Positions 36,992-45,579 are shown, counted from the stretch's first letter. The stretch: DNA of 64,000 nt from Rhizobiaceae bacterium (GCA_029233925.1 JARGOX010000003.1:151542-215541), one strand, 5' to 3'. Translations and numbers: made by a program. Notes: a model not told the origin generated them from the letters alone.

Positions 36992-37510
36992 TCATGCACA
37001 GCAGGCAGAGGCAGAAACTGCGGATGTATCTGAACCGCAGCAGGCGCTTGCAGCGCTTGGCGCGCCACTACAGGCATTTGTCGCTACGTCGAGCGCCCTG
37101 TTTTTCTGCGCAGGTTTGCACAGGGCCCTTGAGTCTCGAAGTTTCACAGAAACCCGTCCATCCTTCATGAAGGGTGCGTCCAGAGCCATCAGTTTGAGAC
37201 CCCGATTATCCGGTGAAAACTCGACCAGCAGGGGAACATCAGCCAGTTCCGGCAGTCTGTCGAGGCTTTTTTCCACAATGGCCCTGAATTTGCCCAGACT
37301 CATATGCGTTTCACCGGGACCGTCAAGCAGTTGCAGGCGGGCTTCCTGCCATGTCTCGACGTTGCCGCCGCAGTCGATGCCAGTCGACAAGGAGTGTCGA
37401 AGTTCCGTGACGTGGTAGCCCGCGCCGATAATCCGGTCGTCGACTTCGAAGGTCAGGGCGGCAGCGCCATCAAATGTTTTGAGGCTGGAGAGCAGTGTGG
37501 CAAAAGTCAT
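36992..37510 (-). CDS. DUF6428-like protein with a cysteine-rich tail
   Basis: A 172-residue cytosolic protein. Its core (TFEVDDRIIGAGYHVTELRH, DCGGNVETWQEARLQLLDGP) fits the DUF6428 family, often found next to ArsR regulators in alphaproteobacteria. The C-terminus has five cysteines in about 27 residues (ACSGA ... ACCGSD ... ACCA), a possible metal or metalloid site. ATG 37510 has GGGAG eight bases upstream. It is divergent from the ArsR gene, with two palindromes in the 79 bases between, so the ArsR protein probably represses both. Confidence 0.78.
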   Translation of the reverse strand: MTFATLLSSLKTFDGAAALTFEVDDRIIGAGYHVTELRHSLSTGIDCGGNVETWQEARLQLLDGPGETHMSLGKFRAIVEKSLDRLPELADVPLLVEFSPDNRGLKLMALDAPFMKDGRVSVKLRDSRALCKPAQKNRALDVATNACSGAPSAASACCGSDTSAVSASACCA

Positions 37511-37532
37511 GTGCGTTCTCCCTTTCATTTCA

Positions 37533-37576
37533 ATATTTCTTGAAATATAAATGACACACATTGAATATCATTTCAA
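37533..37576. promoter_or_regulatory. Two ArsR-type operator palindromes
   Basis: ATATTTC-TT-GAAATAT (37533-37548) and TTGAA-TATCAT-TTCAA (37561-37576) are perfect inverted repeats in the divergent promoter region. Both share a TTGAA/TTCAA core, the form of ArsR/SmtB operators. Confidence 0.72.
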
Positions 37577-37589
37577 GAGGTGTTGAAAT

Positions 37590-37901
37590 ATGCACGAGGA
37601 AGAAGCCGCTTCGCTCTTTCAGGCCCTGTCCAATGCAGACCGGCTGAAAGTCATTCGGGCTTTGGTGACCGCAGGTCCGGACGGTCTGAACGCGGGAGAC
37701 ATTGCCCAAAAGGTCGGCGCGAGCCCATCTCGCGCCTCGTTTCACCTGGCGGCACTATCGGATGCGGGGATCGTTCACAGCGAAAGACAATCGCGCAGCC
37801 TGCGTTACACGGTTGATTTCGCGCGCATCGGCGCATTGTTGACCTTCCTCATGGATGATTGCTGCAATGAGAACCCGCAGTTGAAATCCTGTTGCCGCTG
37901 A
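37590..37901 (+). CDS. ArsR/SmtB-family repressor
   Basis: A 103-residue winged-helix regulator. It reads ALSNADRLKVIRALVTAGPD, then GLNAGDIAQKVGASPSRASF followed by HLAALSDAGIVHSERQSRSL, the ArsR recognition helix and wing. The C-terminus has DDCCNENPQLKSCCR with four cysteines that could bind arsenite or another thiophile. No arsenic efflux or reductase gene is adjacent; DUF6428 is the divergent partner. GAGG lies nine bases before the ATG. A decayed relative is seen at 44069-44168. Confidence 0.92.
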   Translation: MHEEEAASLFQALSNADRLKVIRALVTAGPDGLNAGDIAQKVGASPSRASFHLAALSDAGIVHSERQSRSLRYTVDFARIGALLTFLMDDCCNENPQLKSCCR

Positions 37902-38008
37902 TCGCACTTGAGCAATGCGCCTGATTTCCAGGCGTGCAGACACATTTCCATGGGGCGCACCGCTCGCATTGCCGTTCCCGACAACGACCCTGCCATGGAT
38001 TTTCCGCC

Positions 38009-39166
38009 TTACCCCTTGGCGGCCAAAGTCTTTTGGGGGTCGTAGAAGGGAATTGGGACGACTTCACAGGTGCTGCGCCCGCTCGCCAGTTCCACTTCGA
38101 GCTGCGTGCCGATGGCAGAAACCTGCGTTGCGACCATGGCAAGGGCAATGTTCTGCCTGAGCCGCGGCGAATGTACCGACGAGGTCACATAACCGACCTT
38201 GCACCCATCATCGAAGACCGGCCAGTGGGTGTCGTTCGAACCAATCAGCGCTGCGCCCGAGATCCGCAGACCAACAAAATATCGGGACACACCCTGCTCC
38301 TTGATCCTGTTCAGCGCCGCTTTGCTGACGAAATCAGCCGCCATCTCCAGATCGACCAAACGATCCAGCCGAAATTCGAACGGATTGTTCTCCAGTGTCA
38401 TGTCCGCGTGGTAGGACAGCATCCCTGCCTCGATCCGGCGAATGCTGGAGGTGTGACCGGGCTTCAGGCCCAGCGGCTGGCCGACCGCCATCAGATGTTC
38501 CCACAATTGATCGCCAGCCGATCCGTCGCGTAGGAAAATCTCGTAGCCGAGCTCGCTTGACCAGCCGGTTCTGGAGATGACCAGGGGAATGCCGTCCCAA
38601 TCATATTCCATGAACCGATAGTATTTGAGTTCTGTTGGCGCATCGCCAAACGCCGCGCGCAGCACGTCACGGGATTTGGGTCCCTGAAGCTGCAGCGGAG
38701 ACACGTCTGGCTCTGTAATATGGACATCCATACCGGAATTGACCGCCAGACCTTTGGCCCACAGCAGAACGTCGCTGTCGGCAATCGACAGCCAAAAGTG
38801 ATTGGCGCCCAACTTCAACAGAATCGGGTCATTGATGATCCCGCCGTTCTGATCGGTGATCAGCACATATTTGCATTGCCCCACCTGCATTTTGGACAGG
38901 TCCCGGCAACTCATATATTGCGTGAATTTTGCCGCATCCGGGCCGGTGATCTCCACCTGGCGCTCGACGGCCACGTCGCACAGGATGGCTTCGTTCACAA
39001 GATTCCAGAAGTTCTGTACCGGATCGCCAAAATCGCGCGGGATATACATGTGGTTGTAGACGGAGAAGCCCTTTGCGCCCCAACGCAGCGCCGCATCTGA
39101 ATAGGGTGATTTTCGCACCTGGGTCCCGAAGCTGAATTTTTCGAATGCGTCCTTGTTGGCGTCCAT
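38009..39166 (-). CDS. GcvT/DmdA-like tetrahydrofolate-dependent methyltransferase-type protein
   Basis: A 385-residue GcvT-fold protein. Its middle (FSVYNHMYIPRDFGD, CDVAVERQVEITGPDAAKFT, QYMSCRDLSKMQVGQCKYVL) is closer, from memory, to DMSP demethylase DmdA than to the glycine-cleavage T protein. Both use tetrahydrofolate as methyl acceptor. No DMSP lyase or dmdB-D gene lies in the window and no gcvH/gcvP, so the methylated substrate is open. ATG 39166 (AGGG 11 bases upstream) is chosen over the in-frame TTG at 39172. The nitronate monooxygenase gene lies 105 bases upstream on the same strand. Confidence 0.78.
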   Translation of the reverse strand: MDANKDAFEKFSFGTQVRKSPYSDAALRWGAKGFSVYNHMYIPRDFGDPVQNFWNLVNEAILCDVAVERQVEITGPDAAKFTQYMSCRDLSKMQVGQCKYVLITDQNGGIINDPILLKLGANHFWLSIADSDVLLWAKGLAVNSGMDVHITEPDVSPLQLQGPKSRDVLRAAFGDAPTELKYYRFMEYDWDGIPLVISRTGWSSELGYEIFLRDGSAGDQLWEHLMAVGQPLGLKPGHTSSIRRIEAGMLSYHADMTLENNPFEFRLDRLVDLEMAADFVSKAALNRIKEQGVSRYFVGLRISGAALIGSNDTHWPVFDDGCKVGYVTSSVHSPRLRQNIALAMVATQVSAIGTQLEVELASGRSTCEVVPIPFYDPQKTLAAKG

Positions 39167-39271
39167 TTGCAATGTGTCCCTTGGCCTCAGATTTCAGGGT
39201 AATGCGACAGAAGTCATGTCTTCAGCCATTTGTGTTCAATGGAATCATATGGCCGATCCCACTTCCCGCCC

Positions 39272-40303
39272 TCAATTGTTTTCACTTGAAGACGATCGGC
39301 TGTCGCTGTCTGGAAGTTTCGCTTGGCCCGACTGCATCGCCGTCTTTGCGTCCTGATATATCGCGCGAACGATCTCGGCAGCCGGCAAGATATCGCGGAC
39401 AAGCGATACACCCTGTCCGGCCCAAAGCGACATGGCCTCAACATCGCCTGTCGTGCCTGGAAGGGGCGTGTAGCTTTGATAGCGAACAACGGCTTTCCCA
39501 TTTGGGCTCTGCCCGATGACCTCTTCCTCACCTGGACGGTTGCCTGGCGCCGGTGTTCCGGCCATATGCCATTTTCGAGAGGTTGCATTCGACAAGGCCC
39601 GATGCGGCGCGTCGGGCCAGGCCACATCATAGAGATCGCGATACCATTCCGTCTGGTTTTCCGAAGCGCCAAGGACAGTTTGCTGATATGTTTCGTGAAT
39701 GGTCGCCTCTGTGCTGGCCAGAAAACGGGTACCGATCCATACGCCTGACGCACCAAGCATGAGCGCTGCCGCAAGTCCGCGCCCATCGGCAATCCCACCG
39801 GCAGCGACAACTGGAACGTTAACCGCATCGACGACAGCGGGGACCAGCGCCATGGTCGCAACCTGTCCCCAAACGTGTCCACCGGCTTCCCATCCCTGCG
39901 CAATGATGATGTCGGCGCCTGCGTCGGCCGCCAGTTTTGCCTCCGCCGCAGATCCAACGCTGACCATCACGATCAGGCCCGCCGCTTTGGCGATCTCGAT
40001 GGCGGAAGGCTCCATGCCCCAGAAAAGTGAAACGGCAAAAACCTGCGCGTCAATGCAGGCCTTGAGCTGTTCTTCATAGGGAAATGAAAGATTGAGATTC
40101 ACTGCAAAGTTCCGATCGGTCAGAGCGCGCACTTCGGCAATTCCCTGGCGCACCTGATCAACAGGCTTTCCCCACAGGGGAATGACACCAAAACCACCTG
40201 CGTTGGACACCGCCGCGACGAGGTCAGGCCCCGCTGCGCCCCCCATCGGAGCTGATAGAATTGGAATTTCAATATCCAGAAGTCTGGTCAGTTCACTCTT
40301 CAC
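39272..40303 (-). CDS. Nitronate monooxygenase (2-nitropropane dioxygenase family)
   Basis: A 343-residue FMN TIM-barrel enzyme. IPILSAPMGGAAGPDLVAAV starts the barrel; AQGWEAGGHVWGQVATMALV holds the catalytic histidine region, and VVAAGGIADGRGLAAALMLG and GVWIGTRFLAS the phosphate-binding strands. It oxidises alkyl nitronates such as propionate 3-nitronate. GTG 40303 is the likely start, with GGGAGG six bases upstream; the longer frame begins with TTG. It may be co-transcribed with the DmdA-like gene. Confidence 0.9.
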   Translation of the reverse strand: MKSELTRLLDIEIPILSAPMGGAAGPDLVAAVSNAGGFGVIPLWGKPVDQVRQGIAEVRALTDRNFAVNLNLSFPYEEQLKACIDAQVFAVSLFWGMEPSAIEIAKAAGLIVMVSVGSAAEAKLAADAGADIIIAQGWEAGGHVWGQVATMALVPAVVDAVNVPVVAAGGIADGRGLAAALMLGASGVWIGTRFLASTEATIHETYQQTVLGASENQTEWYRDLYDVAWPDAPHRALSNATSRKWHMAGTPAPGNRPGEEEVIGQSPNGKAVVRYQSYTPLPGTTGDVEAMSLWAGQGVSLVRDILPAAEIVRAIYQDAKTAMQSGQAKLPDSDSRSSSSENN

Positions 40304-40503
40304 TTTCAGCCTCCCAAAGTCGTGCAATCATTCTGAGCCTCATGACAATGGCCTGTCAATATTCCCCAAAGCGGCCAACCTGAAAACAGCGTCTCGGCCT
40401 TGCTTTGCCCCGGGGACATCGGCCGAGAAAAATCGTTGTTTTTTCAAACCAATATTCCTGTAGTCTGAGGGCAACATATTTTCTCAAGTGAGGGCGCGAC
40501 ATT

Positions 40504-41517
40504 TTGTTTTTAGACCGAATTGTTTGGAGGAAGCTGTTTTCAGCCTGGCGCATTATGCCTTCATTTGGCGCCCTTGCCCTGGGTGTTTTCGTGGTGGTCT
40601 CATGGACGTCAAATGGGTCTGCGTCTCAGGCAATTGCGGATCAATACCCCGCATCCCTGCTCTATTCGAAACCCGTCGAGGTCATTCCCAATGTCTGGAG
40701 TGCGATTGGCCAGACCGGGCCATCCACCTATGAAAACGCCGGGCACAACAACAATTTGAGCTTCATTGTGACGCAAGAGGGCGTCGTTGTCGTCAATGGC
40801 GGGGGCAGCTATCTGCTTGCCCAGGCATTGCATCACGAAATCAAGGCGATCACAGACCAGCCGGTGCGTCTGGTGATAAACGAAAACGGTCAGGGCCACG
40901 CCATGCTGGGCAATGCCTACTGGGGCGAACAGGGGGTGAAGATCCTGGCGCATGAGGACGCCGCCTCGAATTTCGAAGAACGTGGACATACCATTCTGGA
41001 ATCAGCCAGATCGCGTCTCAAGGACAGGGCCGCCGGCACAGAGGTGAGACTTCCCGACGAGACATTTTCCGACCGCCGGGTCCTGCAGATGGGTGACGTC
41101 ACCATCGAGGTGCTGATGCTGGGCCCGGCCCATTCTCCCGGCGACACACAGGTCTGGCTCCCGCAACAAAAGCTGGTGATTGCCGGCGACATCGCCTTTC
41201 ATGAGCGCATGTTGCCGATATTCGAAGACACCGACACGGCCGGTTGGGTGGAAACCTGGGAAAACGCATTTGAACAGCTGAACGCACTCTATGTCATTCC
41301 CGGACACGGGCACCCGACCAACATGGATCAGGTGCGCCGCTATACCCTCGATTACCTGACAGACCTGCGGGCCAGGATTGCCGAGCACATCGAAAAGGGT
41401 GGTGGTCTGGAAGATGCCTATTATGTCGACCAGTCACGCTGGCAGCACCTCGATACCTTCGAGGAACTGGCCACCCGAAACGCCGGACGCGTCTTCGAGG
41501 TCATGGAATTTGAATGA
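40504..41517 (+). CDS. Metallo-beta-lactamase-fold protein with a degenerate metal site
   Basis: A 337-residue exported or membrane-anchored MBL protein. A hydrophobic segment (GALALGVFVVVSW) lies near residue 25. After the strand VVVNGGGSYLLAQAL the usual HxHxDH motif is replaced by NENGQGHAMLGN, keeping one histidine. The later ligands are present: PAHSPGDTQVWLP, VIAGDIAFHERM and VIPGHGHPTNMDQ. The family resembles quinoprotein-linked SoxH-type hydrolases. The start is uncertain: TTG 40504 with GAGGG upstream, or ATG 40555. It is convergent with the spermidine-synthase-like gene. Confidence 0.85.
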   Translation: MFLDRIVWRKLFSAWRIMPSFGALALGVFVVVSWTSNGSASQAIADQYPASLLYSKPVEVIPNVWSAIGQTGPSTYENAGHNNNLSFIVTQEGVVVVNGGGSYLLAQALHHEIKAITDQPVRLVINENGQGHAMLGNAYWGEQGVKILAHEDAASNFEERGHTILESARSRLKDRAAGTEVRLPDETFSDRRVLQMGDVTIEVLMLGPAHSPGDTQVWLPQQKLVIAGDIAFHERMLPIFEDTDTAGWVETWENAFEQLNALYVIPGHGHPTNMDQVRRYTLDYLTDLRARIAEHIEKGGGLEDAYYVDQSRWQHLDTFEELATRNAGRVFEVMEFE

Positions 41518-41556
41518 CAGGCGCCTGATCTGCAATCCACGGGGCGAAGCCAAAGT

Positions 41557-43083
41557 TCAATGGACCTGGCGCAACAGGCGGTCAATCGGTGCGTAATCGT
41601 CGGTCAGTATCCGGGTGCTGCGAAAATCCAGCACGTCATCGTAAAAACTGTCGGCAAAGGCGGCAAAGCGCGTGGGGTCCGGGGCCAGGGTTTCCAGCGT
41701 TGAAATTCCGCTGGGCTGGTCTGCAGCAACCAGCACGAAGACCGTCTGTTCATCGGGTATCGGCGGCGCGGCGCGTGTCCAGATTTCGACAGACGGGAAA
41801 ACAGAGCGCAGGGTTGCATAGATGGCTGACAGGGCATTCAACTGCCCGGGGAAATCCACGACATTCATCAGATAGACGCCATCGGGCGCGAGGCGGCTGC
41901 GCACCAGCTGGAAAAACTCGCTGGTGATCAGATGGCTGGGGACGGCGATATCTCCAAATGCATCACCAATGACAACATCGTATTTTTCCTCCGGTCGCAT
42001 CAGCAGGGCGCGCCGGGCATCCTCATGCAGAATCCGCAGACCGGTCGGATCCAGCCAGAAGTCCCTGATGGCTATCTGCGTGACGTCCGGGTCGATCTCT
42101 GCAACGGTAATCGGCCCCGTCTCGCGGTTGATCCATGCGCGGGGAACCGAATAGGTTCCACCGCCAATGAAGAAAGATGAAAAGCCGCCACCCTCCATCC
42201 GGTTTCGCGCTATGCCATCCAGCATCGCGGTAAATTCGCTGAACATGATTTGTGGAAAATCGCGTGAACTGGTGCCATGGGACAGGTGGTCCAGAACCAT
42301 GCGGCGAACCGGCTTTTCCGGATCGGCAGAAACGTCAATCACTCGGATGCAGTAGTAATTGCTTTCCTTTGTACAGGGCGACAAGCGGCCAGCTGAATAG
42401 AACCCCAAACCAAGAGCGATCACCGCCAATGCCATCGGCGGCAGGGATCGCAGGCTACTGCCGGCAAGAAGGAACAGGGTTGCCGCAACGGCCACATAGG
42501 ACACGCAGACAATTGCCAGCGTCAGGGCCGTGCCGAGCCAGGGGATGAACAGGAAACCTGCCAGCAATGTGCCGCCGATGGCGCCCAGTGCGCCCGCTGC
42601 AAACATGGCGCCGAGGGCGCGGCCCGACTTTTCGCCGGCGATGGTCACCGCGATCTGCGCCAGAACCGGTGCCGGAACGCCGGCAAAAAGCGAGGGCAGA
42701 AAGAAAGCACCTGCCGACAGCAAAGTTATGGCAACAAGATAATCGTCGCTGGCATTTAAAATGGGCCCGGAAATGGTGCGCAGGACCAGCAGTGCGACAC
42801 TGGTTGTCAGAGCTGCAGCAAGAAGAAGCCATGCGGTATGCACAAGGGCCGGCCTCATCTCCTTTTCGGCAATCCGGCCACCCCACCAATGGCCGGCGGA
42901 AAATCCGGCCAGAACGACCGCAATGACAGACGTCCAGGTGTAAAGGGACATGCCCACATAGGGCGCCAGCATTCTGCCAGCGACGATTTCGACCACCAGA
43001 CTGGAGGCGGAAACCATTGCTTGCAGAAAGACAAGAAGAGCAGGAGTTGCTCTGTTCAGAGGCTGGATCACCCGTTCACTCAC
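41557..43083 (-). CDS. Membrane-fused spermidine-synthase-like protein
   Basis: A 508-residue protein: about seven or eight membrane helices in residues 15-230, then a spermidine-synthase/SAM-methyltransferase fold (about 250-500). Key parts are FFIGGGTYSVPRAWIN (SAM-like site), ITVAEIDPDVTQIAIRDFWL, EKYDVVIGDAFGDIAVPSHL and the ending LTDDYAPIDRLLRQV. The active-site Asp for aminopropyl transfer is part of VIGDAFG. Whether it makes a polyamine or is only a fold relative is unknown; the membrane-fused form is widespread in proteobacteria and largely uncharacterised. It is divergent from the PNPOx-like gene over 291 bases without a gene. Confidence 0.88.
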   Translation of the reverse strand: MSERVIQPLNRATPALLVFLQAMVSASSLVVEIVAGRMLAPYVGMSLYTWTSVIAVVLAGFSAGHWWGGRIAEKEMRPALVHTAWLLLAAALTTSVALLVLRTISGPILNASDDYLVAITLLSAGAFFLPSLFAGVPAPVLAQIAVTIAGEKSGRALGAMFAAGALGAIGGTLLAGFLFIPWLGTALTLAIVCVSYVAVAATLFLLAGSSLRSLPPMALAVIALGLGFYSAGRLSPCTKESNYYCIRVIDVSADPEKPVRRMVLDHLSHGTSSRDFPQIMFSEFTAMLDGIARNRMEGGGFSSFFIGGGTYSVPRAWINRETGPITVAEIDPDVTQIAIRDFWLDPTGLRILHEDARRALLMRPEEKYDVVIGDAFGDIAVPSHLITSEFFQLVRSRLAPDGVYLMNVVDFPGQLNALSAIYATLRSVFPSVEIWTRAAPPIPDEQTVFVLVAADQPSGISTLETLAPDPTRFAAFADSFYDDVLDFRSTRILTDDYAPIDRLLRQVH

Positions 43084-43374
43084 CCCGTTTCATTACGCAA
43101 GCACATAGAACCAGACGCACGCAGCCTGGCAAAGTTTAAAATGCATGGACCGATGTTTTCCTGGTCCCGGCAACAGGCAACTGCCAGCTCATGCATCCCA
43201 TTCAATTGCGGTGAACCGTTACAACAATCATCTGCAGTCCCTTCAGTTTTCCGCGATGGCAGGGCCACAGACGCTTGTCTAACCCAAATTAAACTGTAGC
43301 CTGCCGGGAGAATTTTGGCGGCCTGGAATACCGCTTTATTGAAAACTTGAGTCCAGGCATTGGAGGAACGCAAT

Positions 43375-44028
43375 ATGGCTGACAAGACAAAACTGAAGCC
43401 GGAGTTTTTGATCAGGAACGAGGAAGAATTGCGATCCCTGTTTCCTGCAAAGCATCCCCTGGCCATCGCAAAATGCCTGGATCGCCTCGACAAACATGCC
43501 AGGGACTTTGTGGCGCGCTCACCCTTCCTGTGCATCGGGACACAATCGCCCGACGGCTCAGCGGATGTCAGCCCGCGCGGTGATCCATCCGGTTTTGTCA
43601 AAGTTCTGGATGACCGAACACTCCTGATCCCTGACCGGCCGGGCAACAATCGCCTGGACACCCAATCAAACATTGTCGCCAATCCGGTGGTCGGTTTGCT
43701 GTTCATGGTTCCCGGATTTGATGAAACCTTGCGCGTCAACGGCAAAGCGCAAATCACCCGCGATCCGGAATTGCTTGCAATGCTGGCAGTGAAGGACCGG
43801 GTGCCGACGATCGCCATCGCTGTTGCCGTCGAGGAAGTGTTCCTCCATTGCGCCAAGGCATTTCGACGCTCCAGGCTTTGGGATCCGGACCACCGCCAGG
43901 ATCGCAACGAAATGCCGTCATTGGCCAAAATAATACTCGATCAATCCTCAGGCGCCCCTGATGACCCGGAGGAGATGAAGAAGATCGACGCTGACCTTGA
44001 GGTCGAATATCAAAAGACGATGTATTAG
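43375..44028 (+). CDS. Pyridoxamine 5'-phosphate oxidase-like flavin protein
   Basis: A 217-residue split-barrel FMN-binding protein. RSPFLCIGTQSPDGSADVSP, RTLLIPDRPGNNRLDTQSNI and VANPVVGLLFMVPG fit the MSMEG_1061/PNPOx-like family; the typical C-terminal RxGWW of PdxH is absent, so it is not a vitamin B6 enzyme. Function unknown, possibly a flavin-dependent reductase. ATG 43375 has GGAGGAA upstream. It is followed by the decayed arsR copy. Confidence 0.88.
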   Translation: MADKTKLKPEFLIRNEEELRSLFPAKHPLAIAKCLDRLDKHARDFVARSPFLCIGTQSPDGSADVSPRGDPSGFVKVLDDRTLLIPDRPGNNRLDTQSNIVANPVVGLLFMVPGFDETLRVNGKAQITRDPELLAMLAVKDRVPTIAIAVAVEEVFLHCAKAFRRSRLWDPDHRQDRNEMPSLAKIILDQSSGAPDDPEEMKKIDADLEVEYQKTMY

Positions 44029-44068
44029 AGGGCTGTGAGGCCATCGGTTCGGGTCCCGCTTTCCTTTT

Positions 44069-44168
44069 GACACGGCGCGTCAGACAGCGCTGGAAATCAT
44101 CTGCGCAATACTGCGCGGCTCCGGACGTTTTGAACGCAGGAGACATTGCACAAAAGTTCGGCGCAGGT
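44069..44168 (+). pseudogene. Decayed arsR fragment
   Basis: Two reading frames with ArsR-like translation adjoin: DTARQTALEIICAILR (from 44069) and, in another frame, PDVLNAGDIAQKFGAG (44121-44168). The second matches PDGLNAGDIAQKVGAS of the intact ArsR gene at 37677-37724; by my alignment 40 of 48 bases are identical. The frame break between the parts and the lack of the recognition helix after it show a broken copy. It is directly upstream of the CPT-like gene. Confidence 0.65.
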
Positions 44169-44265
44169 CCTTGGTTTGCCGTATCAGTGTACCGCGTTCA
44201 GAGGTGCCGCTGTTGAATGGCGCCGTCTTTTACAGCAGACTGTTGCCCACTGCGAGGTTGAAACT

Positions 44266-44772
44266 TTGGCCAATCAAAAGGACGCAATCGCCAGAATCAT
44301 TTTTTTGAACGGGACGTCAAGTTCCGGAAAGACGCGTGTCGCTGGTGAACTCAGAAAGCTGTTGCCCGATACATTCTGCTATTTCGCATCGGATCAACTT
44401 GCCTCAACCGGTTTCAGGGCGGTCAAAACAACGCCCGATGAACGCAATCGGTTTTTTGACGGGTTTCACAAGTCCATTGCAGCCTTTGCCTTTGCGGGCA
44501 ACGACATGATTGTCGAGCACATTATTGAAGAACAATTATGGTCAGAAGAACTGCGCGCGTTGCTTGACCCTTTCGATGTCTTCCGGGTGGCAATTCATGC
44601 GCCATTGGATATCCTTCAAGAAAGGGAAATACAACGCGGCGACCGCACAATCGGCGAGGCGGAGTACCATTTGCGCACCCATGATTTTTGTCACTACGAC
44701 TTTGAGGTCCGCAATACAGCCACACCAACGGATACGGCCCACGCCATTCATCAGGCCTGGTTGGCGAGATAA
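44266..44772 (+). CDS. Chloramphenicol-phosphotransferase-like P-loop kinase
   Basis: A 168-residue P-loop kinase-like protein. Walker A is IIFLNGTSSSGKTRVAGELR; FASDQLAS carries the aspartate that CPT uses as base; MIVEHIIEEQLWSEELR and REIQRGDRTIGEAEYHLRTH match the rest of the family (CPT is about 178 residues). Real targets in non-producers are unknown; resistance should not be assumed. The start is not an ATG: TTG 44266 with GAGG upstream gives a normal family length, whereas the frame open from 44146 adds 40 unlikely residues that overlap the decayed arsR. Confidence 0.78.
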   Translation: MANQKDAIARIIFLNGTSSSGKTRVAGELRKLLPDTFCYFASDQLASTGFRAVKTTPDERNRFFDGFHKSIAAFAFAGNDMIVEHIIEEQLWSEELRALLDPFDVFRVAIHAPLDILQEREIQRGDRTIGEAEYHLRTHDFCHYDFEVRNTATPTDTAHAIHQAWLAR

Positions 44773-45097
44773 AAACAACAGCTTTGGGCTGCAAACCGAC
44801 ATGCGCCGCGCAGCGCTCTGGAAGGTTGGAGCGATCTCAGGGGCCTCGGTCAGAACCCAATCTGGCCATTCCAGTTAAATTGTGTCCGACCCCATTGGTG
44901 GGCGACGCAGCTTTATCTCTCTCCCGCAGCTTTGTTTTTACCCAATGACTGCAGTGCAGATAAAGTAACCAAAACATCGGTCTTGATCGACGGTAAAATG
45001 GGCGGAGAGCGGACTCTCGCGGCAATTTCCAACAATGACCTCAATCTAGAAATGCGGCCATTGACATGTCTCAATCCAATGGCCGCATTGCTTTTGA
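44773..45097. other. Intergenic region with a RidA terminator
   Basis: These 325 bases between the convergent CPT-like and ridA-like genes hold no gene I can support. The last about 50 bases contain the strong hairpin described separately. The rest has weak coding character in all frames and may be decayed sequence, in line with the decayed arsR nearby. Confidence 0.5.
45051..45089. terminator. Strong terminator hairpin after the RidA gene
   Basis: AATGCGGCCATTG (45051-45063) and CAATGGCCGCATT (45077-45089) form a perfect 13-bp stem with a 13-base loop. GCTTTTG follows on the plus strand and TTTC on the minus strand; it lies 8 bases past the RidA stop codon and may act in both directions. 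Confidence 0.75.
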
Positions 45098-45493
45098 TCA
45101 GGCCGCTGCAACCGCTTCAATCTCGAAAAGCAGTCCAGGGATCGCAAGGCGCGTCACTCCCAGGAGGGTCATTGGCGGGGCAACCCCATGGGAGCCGAAA
45201 CGCATGCCCAGAAGGTCAAAATTCTTCAGCGCTTCATCCACGTCAGTGGCATAGATACCCAACTTGACCACATTACTCAGGTTCATACCCGCGCCTTTCA
45301 GTACCGCTTCAAGATTATTGAGCGCGAGGCTGATCTGCGCTCGCATGTCGTCGGGATGTTGCGGAGAGCCGTCGCTATCCACCGCGGTTTGACCCGCGCA
45401 TATCACTTGCCGCGCAGCGCCTTCGATCACCTCGGCCTGATTGTAACCCAGCTTGATAGACCAATCCCAGGGATTCACTGCTGTCCGTTTCAT
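45098..45493 (-). CDS. RidA-family protein
   Basis: A 131-residue Rid/YjgF protein. VICAGQTAVDSDGSPQHPDD, MRAQISLALNNLEAVLKGAG, NVVKLGIYATDVDE and the C-terminal LFEIEAVAAA fit. RidA hydrolyses reactive enamine/imine intermediates of amino-acid metabolism; the catalytic arginine of RidA (in the VTRLAIPGLLFEIE segment, usually ARVEV...) seems shifted, so it may be a non-RidA Rid subgroup. It is divergent from the WYL regulator over 86 bases that hold the palindrome at 45553-45577. Confidence 0.88.
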   Translation of the reverse strand: MKRTAVNPWDWSIKLGYNQAEVIEGAARQVICAGQTAVDSDGSPQHPDDMRAQISLALNNLEAVLKGAGMNLSNVVKLGIYATDVDEALKNFDLLGMRFGSHGVAPPMTLLGVTRLAIPGLLFEIEAVAAA

Positions 45494-45552
45494 ATCGCAA
45501 TCTCCTTCTCTGCGTTGCTGGATTGGGTCTACGATAAAATAGTGCCAAATCC

Positions 45553-45577
45553 TGTCACCATTTGTGTTATGGTGACA
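45553..45577. promoter_or_regulatory. Operator palindrome of the RidA/WYL-regulator divergon
   Basis: TGTCACCA (45553-45560) and TGGTGACA (45570-45577) are perfect 8-bp arms with a 9-base spacer, 2 bases before the regulator start codon and 60 bases before the RidA gene. The position suits autoregulation by the YafY-like protein. Confidence 0.72.
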
Positions 45578-45579
45578 TT

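Noticed and set aside
37918-37934. CGCCTG-ATTTC-CAGGCG hairpin as terminator after arsR
   Set aside because: Only 6 bp and no T run in either direction, so too weak to list as a terminator.
44146-44265. N-terminal extension of the CPT-like gene
   Set aside because: The 40 extra residues overlap the decayed arsR and have no family counterpart; the start is moved to TTG 44266.
44266-44772. Antibiotic resistance gene
   Set aside because: CPT-like folds are widespread in organisms without chloramphenicol; no sign of a resistance cassette or mobile element.
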